Source of the DNA: Cinnamomum chago
Lineage: Eukaryota > Streptophyta > Magnoliopsida > Laurales > Lauraceae
Direction of reading: 5' to 3'
NCBI GenBank assembly: GCA_038049695.1
Contig: CP142452.1
Location: forward strand, 106,897,001-106,961,000
Length of the DNA stretch: 64,000 nucleotides
In this document: in pieces, positions 57,628 to 64,000 of the stretch
Numbering within the stretch: the stretch's first letter is position 1
Layout: the number at the start of each line of letters is the position of its first letter
Made by a program: the position numbers and the translations under genes
Notes under the pieces: generated by a model
Seen by the model: the letters and a program-made list of their open reading frames with translations, nothing else
Told to the model about the DNA's origin: nothing
Database searches by the model: none

Positions 57628-60067
57628 TAAAGGAAAGAGGCATTTACCATGAGTAATTTAGATTTGAAATTAGTCGTCCAGTTGTAGATTAAAGACAGAT
57701 CTTGAAGGATTTTATTCAAATATATTACGCATGATCAATCTTATCATCGGCCCAAAACAAATTAGTGTGAGATTTCTTATTTTGGATATCTCACTCTAAG
57801 TGGGATGCATTTATTTTAAACGGTTCACGTTCCATGTTCAACATTCTGCCTTCAGAATAAGCCATAGAGGCAGAAAAATGATCTCATATTCACTTGGACA
57901 ACCCTAGCTATTTTGTTAATTGTTGTACTGATGGACTTTTAATTAGGAACGGAAAAATGAAAAAAAAAAAAAAAGCGAAAACAACAACATTCAACATTTA
58001 ACGGTAAAAAACCTACTGACTGGAAGTTGAGGGCCTAATATCTTTATATATATCGCTAGTATCGTTATAATATAAAGAGCAATAATTTTCTACTAGCATG
58101 AAGCCCCCTGTGAATTAATATCCCATTCTTATAACTTTATTTATAAAAAACTAATTAAAAAAATTCAAATCAACATAAGAACTATGAAAACCAAACCTAT
58201 CATTGTTTAATCCACGTCAGCATACACAAAATAATTGAATACTAAATTAAAATTTTAGAGTTGGAAGGCATCTCTTTGAATTGGGTTACATCCACACAAA
58301 TGGGCTCAAAAGATATTTTATTGAAAATGCACATATTTAGCCCAAGAGACACCTTTTATTGAAAATGTACATATTAAGTGTTTTTGAAAAGACACATCCA
58401 CAAATAGCTCCCAATAAGTTGATGTGGCTTTTCCTAAAGGCTAGAATTGAGGGGTTTTTTTTTTTTTTTTTTTTTACAACCAACATTCAACTTTAAAAAG
58501 AAAGAATCATTGGGTTTTTTCACAAATGAACCTACAACATTAACGGTCTGTAGCACCGCATGGAGTTGTAAGCAAATTTAAGTACTTTTCAAACTAGGTT
58601 GACTTGTTCTTTAGATTTGTGGCATTAACACTTTATTTGTTTGGTAACACTGGCAACATATATTTGCATATGATACAATTATTAAAAGTTTAAAAAAGAT
58701 CTGTCATCTTTCCAACTGAAGAAACCAAATAGTTCTATCGTAAACTCAAAACTCCAAAAGATTTTATTAATAATAAACCCAATTAAAGAATAGCAGATAA
58801 CACTCTGCTGTCTGCACGTCTCAAAACTGTTAGACTTAGGTAATGTTTGGATCGTTTTAAGTTTGGGTCTTAATGTCTTTTGTCTTAAGCGCTAAAACAA
58901 AATAACTAAAAAAATTTGTTTGGTACGCAATAACAACATATCTTAAGTGCTAAGACGACTTGTTATTTAAGACGAGATTTATCTTAATTCTAGGAGTTCG
59001 AAATCCAGCTCTTGGAATTAAGACCTCAACATCTTAAGCGGTAAGATAATTCACGACTTTAAAATAATTTTAAAATTCCCATAATAACCCTCCCAATATC
59101 AACGATTCGAGCCCTAATCTCTCTATCTTTTTCGTTGCACCTCCTCATGACAATTTGGTTAACCAACATACTTTTGGATGAGATGGGAAGTTATAGAAAT
59201 ATGATTGCAGATCTATTATCCTTACGGTACAGTAGCATTTTTTATTTTTTTATTTTAATTCATTTACATTTTCATTTTCAATTTCTTTTAAGTTGCTTTT
59301 TTGAAAAAAAATTGTTTCTAACTATTGGATTCGAATATATTTCTAAAAATATGTAGCAGTTATGTCTAGAACTGCCCCCTTATGCTCTTGTGATGGGGAT
59401 CAAATAAAGAGATTCAGGGCAAATGCTGTAAAAAATTGTGAGAAATGGTTTTACAAATATCCAAATTTTGAGGTAAATTTCATACTAATTTTTTAATGAT
59501 TAATATTAATTCTAAACTACCTATTTTTCATTTTAGTAGAACCATAAAAGGAGCATTTAAATGGGACAATGAGACCAATGAGTAAAAGCTTTTGTTTATA
59601 TGCTCCAAAATTTTCAAGGGAATCACTGCCAAGTGCAAATAGTTCTAGATGTGGTCTCAAAAGTGTTTTTGTGGCTTTGCTTGTTTTTTTTTATCATTTT
59701 GGTGGTCGTTATAGTGATGTGTCTTTAGTCCTTTTATAAGCAATCTATTATTAAAGTTTATGTAATAATGTTGGTGATTATGACATGGAACATGCATTGT
59801 GATAGTTAAAACAAATATATATTTTTTTAAGTTTAAAAAAACGAGTATAGAGTGTACTGGGCATTGTCCGAGTTTAAAAAGAAATATATTTGGAGTGTCA
59901 CATATGTTTTTCAAGCTTAAAACAATTTTTTTTAAAATGACAGAAATTACCCTTAACTTAAGACATGGATAAAATGCATTACCAAACAATCTTATTCAAT
60001 TTAGATCTCATAGCGTTCGGGTGCTGCCAAACGATCTTATTACAGAATAACTAATTAGATCTTTCAG
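57628..60067. other. Spacer with an unclassified insertion
   Basis: 57640-58100 and 58500-58555 follow 2810-3190. Between about 58850 and 60040 lies sequence with no counterpart. Its ends both carry 'gtttgg.tcgtttt' / 'ccaaacgatcttatt'-like inverse motifs. It holds a short peptide 'CSCDGDQIKRFRANAVKNCEKWF' in scraps of frame (about 59365-59475). This may be a decayed DNA transposon. I could not set ends or family. Confidence 0.35.
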
Positions 60068-61016
60068 GTAAATTTGAAATTGGAAAGCCCATGATGTGTA
60101 ATAATTAGTCCCATTAAATTTAACAAGGGAGATTTTACTTTTTTCCACGACAGCACAGTGTATAAATGAATCTATATATATGAATTACTTCAAGACAGAA
60201 CACTAGATCTTGTTGATGATCATGAATATCCAGATTTGAAATTAAGATGGAGCCAGATTGCAGAAATATGCAAAAAATGGCCCAAAACTGCCCAGATGGC
60301 CTAGAGAATGTGGCTAAGATTGCCACGTGGGACCCACTTTCTGATCCCAATCTAGATCAGTATTCTTGATGAGATGAAGACTCAAAATATCTTCCTTCTA
60401 GATCAGAAATTTCTGAAAAACATACTGTATCCACAGTTTTGTATGGTTTTGATGAAAACTATTCAAAACAAATGGAGCAATGCATAAATGATCAGAAGGC
60501 CTGCCATTGATCCAGTTCAAACTCTGAAAAAATCTCCAAAAAACTGAGGAAAACCAGGCGACCAGAGTTGGGCAAATAGCTGATGATGAGTTGATGTTCC
60601 CAAGTGGGCCGCGTTGATCACAGCATTCCATACCGAGTGACATAGATATTCTAGCGATGAGAATATGAAAATTTCTGGAATCCACGTACCTGTTATCTTC
60701 TGATGATCAAAAACAGAGAAGAGAACTTGCTTTTGAATCTAACAGAGATCTTGCCAAGCTCTGATACCATAATAGTTACAGAACTTAGAATGGGAGAATG
60801 AAAACTTCGGAAAATTGGATGATCAGGTCGATCACTCCTTGCTTCATTTATAAAGTCTACTAGCCTTAACCAAGGCAATTAAAATCTCAGTATGTGGAAA
60901 GAATATAAAGAATATATGTTACAATTTTTTATATATGGAAAGGGAATATAAATAGACTGGTCAACTAATGCCACGTGATGTATGTGAATGGGGCCTTGTG
61001 GTCCAGCGGGTGCTAA
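60068..61016 (-). mobile_element. Copia remnant, duplicate of 3540-5861
   Basis: Minus strand: LTR starts TGTTAGCACC near 61016, primer site TGGTATCAGAGC near 60769, leader, then only the first ~30 codons of gag before 60068. It keeps the uninterrupted leader where the other copy has a hAT MITE. Confidence 0.7.
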
Positions 61017-62008
61017 CTATTCAGTATTCACAAACTAATGTGATCTTGGCCTTTTATATAAAAACTGAAGGGTTTTAGATTCGATCTATGCCGTCATGCC
61101 ATCGAATTTACTCCCATCTCAACAAACATTGTCAAAATCCCCAATCCAGCCCATATATTCCTATAGTTCTTTCCATTTCATTTCATTTCATTTACGCCCC
61201 TACACTTTTGCTTCTCTCTTATTTTGCAATTTCTATGAATCACTAATTATGGCATAATTTCTGTTAGCTTTACCCGTTCTTATGGTGTTAAATAAATGAG
61301 CACTCTATTTGACAAATTTTTTTAATTCATTTGAGTAAATTAGGCGTCTCTTCCAAATAAAAATCCACAAGTTAAGAGTATTTCTCATGGCACTTTAAAC
61401 CCACATGGGGGCAGAGGGTGCACTTACTGTATGGTGCGCGGCGATAACTACTTAGAGCCATATGTGTTTAAAAAAAAAAAAAAAAAAGGGGGAGTTGACA
61501 TTTTTATGCCCCTTAAACACTCTATCCCCAATTCCATGACTAAAATTCTATAAATGTCATTAGCGTCGTTTGACTCTGATATACTTTTTTTTTTCTTTTT
61601 TTTCTTTTTTTGCCCTGGAACCAATGATACCATGGGAGTTTAAAAACCCATGACATCATGGGATCCAAATGTCGAAAGTTGAAAAGCTATCCGGATCCCA
61701 TGAAATGATGGGTTTATAAAAACTCATGATATAATCGGATCCAAGGCAAAAAAGTAAAAAAAAAAAGAAAAAAAGAAAAAAACAGAAAGTGTACCGTAGA
61801 CAAATGACTTGACTTTGTTGACATTTAGGGAGGGCATTGAAATATCAAATATCCAAAAAACTAATAAAAAAGAACCTTACTTAGAAGAGCCATCTATAGT
61901 TAGGCCCGTGGACTACAGTAATTGATTGTTAGAACTGATTGCCGAGTTGGCGTGCTAAGAAGTAAGAACGGGAAGTTCATCTAAAATTTCATGAACATTT
62001 TTGTGCAG
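61017..62008. other. Duplicated intron sequence leading to copy C
   Basis: No gene is seen. 61075-62008 is colinear with 53900-54549. 61475-61800 has simple A- and T-rich repeats and an inverted pair around 'cccatga.atgatggg' (61620-61740). Confidence 0.5.
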
Positions 62009-62991
62009 ATCCAGTTGTGGAACCCAACTGTAAGTGCAAAAAATATAACTCACAAGATTAGGAGGAGCCTTAAAGGGCTTATCCAAACGACTGGAGAGTT
62101 ATCTGCTTCAGGGACCTGAAAGGGAAGAAAGAGCAGTCAAAGGACCATGGCCGTGGGCAGCGCAGGGCTCTCCGATGCTTCAGTTAGTGCAGGGACTAAG
62201 ATCAGAGAAGAAGAGAGGCAGAATAATGACTAGGAATTTGCATGCAGGTGTGCGTATCTCGTTTTTGGGTGGTATTCCCCTTATAAGAGAAAAGTCTTAG
62301 ATGACTGTTAGTGGGCCTAATGATTTGACAGCTCATTAGCCTATAGAGTAATTAATGGGGATCCATCATAGCCCACATTGCATTAAATGAGGGTCCGATC
62401 AGCCCATACTGCATTAAATGCCAGTCACATTGGGCTTGATCTCGCCTTGACTTGTTGGCGGCTAAGGTCCCATCGGATCCTTTCTTGAGCCCTGTCCTAA
62501 TATGGCTGCAGCCACTGGATGTGGCTTTGTCAGAGATTTAATGAGGGTGGACGGCTAGGATGGTGTATTTGTCCCATCAGCGCGTGCCTGCATCCTGCCA
62601 CGTGTCCTTAGATGAGACGTGGCTGTCAGTGCTTGTCTCGGTTAGCAGCCCGTCACCTCGGCCGCAGCCGAGATGCGTGACTCGACGAGGCACGTGGCCG
62701 AGATCGTGGCGATCAGTATTAGTCTTGGCAAGTGTACCAACGTTTGTGCCGAGACGTGCATAGCCGAGATGGAGCACAGGAGCTGACGTTATTATTGGCC
62801 TTAGCGTAAGTTGCACATTAAGAATTGCCCCCATACACCAACAATGCGGGAGATTTGTTTTCCTTTGAGAAACGACCGTTTGCCATGGCCAGATGCCGGG
62901 GGCACTCAAGTTGCAGTGAAGATGCTTTCTCTACAATCGGTCAAAGTTGGTCTCTCACCTGCGTCAAGGCTCTGATGAATTTCAGAATGAG
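62009..62991 (+). pseudogene. Receptor-kinase copy C, one kinase exon, split and deleted
   Basis: The first 20 bases of the exon (62009-62028, 'DPVVEPN') are separated from the rest (62843-62991) by a solo LTR. The right part keeps 'GDLFSFEKRPF', then '..ARCRGHSSCS' out of frame, while the sequence matches exon 9 of copy B at 'actcaagt.gcagtgaagatgct' and 'ctgatgaatttcaga'. About 73 bases containing the glycine-rich ATP loop are missing between 'cgaccgttt' and 'atggccagatg'. The exon ends at a conserved GTTAGA donor. No further kinase exon follows, so it is dead. Confidence 0.85.
62029..62837. mobile_element. Solo LTR, 809 bp
   Basis: Begins TGTAAGTGCAAAAAATA and ends TTGCCCCCATACA, flanked by CCAAC (62024-62028, 62838-62842). 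It is unrelated to the 2.3-kb LTRs. The GC-rich centre (62560-62760) repeats 'gccgaga' motifs. It interrupts exon 9 of copy C. No internal retroelement sequence is seen. Confidence 0.88.
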
Positions 62992-64000
62992 GTTAGACCA
63001 TATACTATTGCTATGTGTGAGTTAGAGGTCTGATGAGTTGCACGCTTGCTTGACTGTTGTAGCTGATAGATTATTGAGCTACATTTTTATTTTTTGTCAT
63101 TTAAGCAAGTCTGCTTACCATCTGCGATTTTATGTTTTTTTTTTTTTTTTTTTTCTACAATTAGGTATGTTTGTATGTAGCATCCACGATCCACGGAAAA
63201 TCAGATCTACAAACTTTCATGTTTATGTAAATACAAAGTAAAAGGTTTTCTCCTCATAGGAAATGTGGAAATTGGGTTTATTTTTGTTTTTTACCTTCAA
63301 ATAAACATTTGCATCAAACAATTTGCCCTAGGGAAAGTGTCCCAGTTTTCCACCACAAACATATCTTTGAAGAACATATGCTTCAAAACCAAAGCCCTTT
63401 CAAAATTAGCTTGATTAAGGAAAAAATTAGGGGATTTTCTATAAAAAAAATAATTTATATGGCCAGTGCACCAAACTTGGAACTTTAGCCAAAGTTGCAC
63501 TAAACATGGAATCCATATAAAAAAATCAACTCTTTTTACCCTTTTTTTTATCATTTTTATCTTTGTGGTCACACTCGATCTTTATTTTATGTGTTGAGGG
63601 TCGACGGCAACCCTTGCTATAACAAGTGAGAGTCGCCGTCAACCCTAAAGAGGAATAAACTCCTCATCTTCTTTTTTTTTTTCCTCTCTTCCCCAAATTC
63701 AATTCAATAGTGGAAAAGTCCATACCTGCTCACTCCGTGTTCATCTCATTTTCTCATGAGTCATCAGAATTCTAATCTCCTTGCCATTTCCAGATTTTCT
63801 AGTAAAAGTAGGGAATTCCAATAAATCCAATGCAATGCAAACCAACGTGTATAGTATTCTCGCGGGATAGGTACGGCAAGATCTAGCTTGACTTTTAATC
63901 AAATTTACGTCCACCAAACAAATGTAAACACCGACTTCTAAAGAAGGGAGAGGCTCCCCCAAGCTGCAGCTTGGGGGAGAAATAAGCTGAACCGTGCCAA
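62992..64000. other. Spacer colinear with 11390-14110
   Basis: No gene is seen. 63055-63430 matches 11390-11700 joined to 14047-14110. At 63325-63350 it shows the unoccupied target of the first solo LTR. The remainder to the window end has short frames only. Confidence 0.55.

Overview
The window is nuclear DNA of a flowering plant. It has many short exons with GT/AG introns, AT-rich spacers, and plant-specific gene families and transposons. I cannot name the species. Three things make up the window: a decayed tandem cluster of malectin-like/leucine-rich-repeat receptor kinases (LRR-RLKs), a dense nest of transposable elements inserted into it, and one large DNA transposon that looks intact.

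Receptor-kinase cluster (about 0.5-16.3 kb and 28-63 kb, all + strand). Copy A (533-1958) is four kinase exons with a nonsense codon. Copy B (33793-56465) is a recognisable 13-exon gene from signal peptide to kinase C-terminus. It has two nonsense codons in exon 2 and a 190-bp MITE inside the transmembrane exon. Its introns carry a Cassandra-like TRIM, a 5.15-kb Ty1/copia element, Helitron-like DNA and a 2.3-kb solo LTR. Copy C (62009-62991) is one kinase exon split by an 809-bp solo LTR and lacking the glycine loop. Copy D (about 16084-16240) is a C-terminal kinase remnant. The spacers are also duplicated (1-16 kb resembles 55-64 kb, with a further partial copy at 28-33 kb), so several insertions can be compared with an empty paralogous site in the same window.

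Transposon island (16384-26924, 10.5 kb). This is a Mutator-like element (MULE) with about 137-bp terminal inverted repeats and poly-T flanks. It carries two convergent genes without visible lesions. One is a ten-exon gene predicted to join a plant mobile domain to a Ulp1-type (C48) cysteine protease. The other is a two-exon MuDR transposase of 820 codons with DDE, SWIM and zinc-knuckle motifs. Between their 3' ends is a 96-bp tandem array with an orientation flip. The array carries the palindrome CCGATATCGG in pairs exactly 22 bp apart. The same palindrome, at 22 and 44 bp spacing, sits at the inner edges of both terminal repeats. This is the most interesting system in the window.

Other elements: a hAT MITE (4663-5147), two CACTA-type hairpin MITEs (7389-7593, 50879-51068), a Tourist-like MITE family (about 10615, 32610 and 57329), two 2.3-kb TG..CA solo LTRs (11703-14046, 51199-53476), a tRNA-derived SINE (31843-32022), and minus-strand copia remnants duplicated with the cluster (3540-5861, 60068-61016). 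Apart from the two transposon genes I see no gene likely to make a full-length product.
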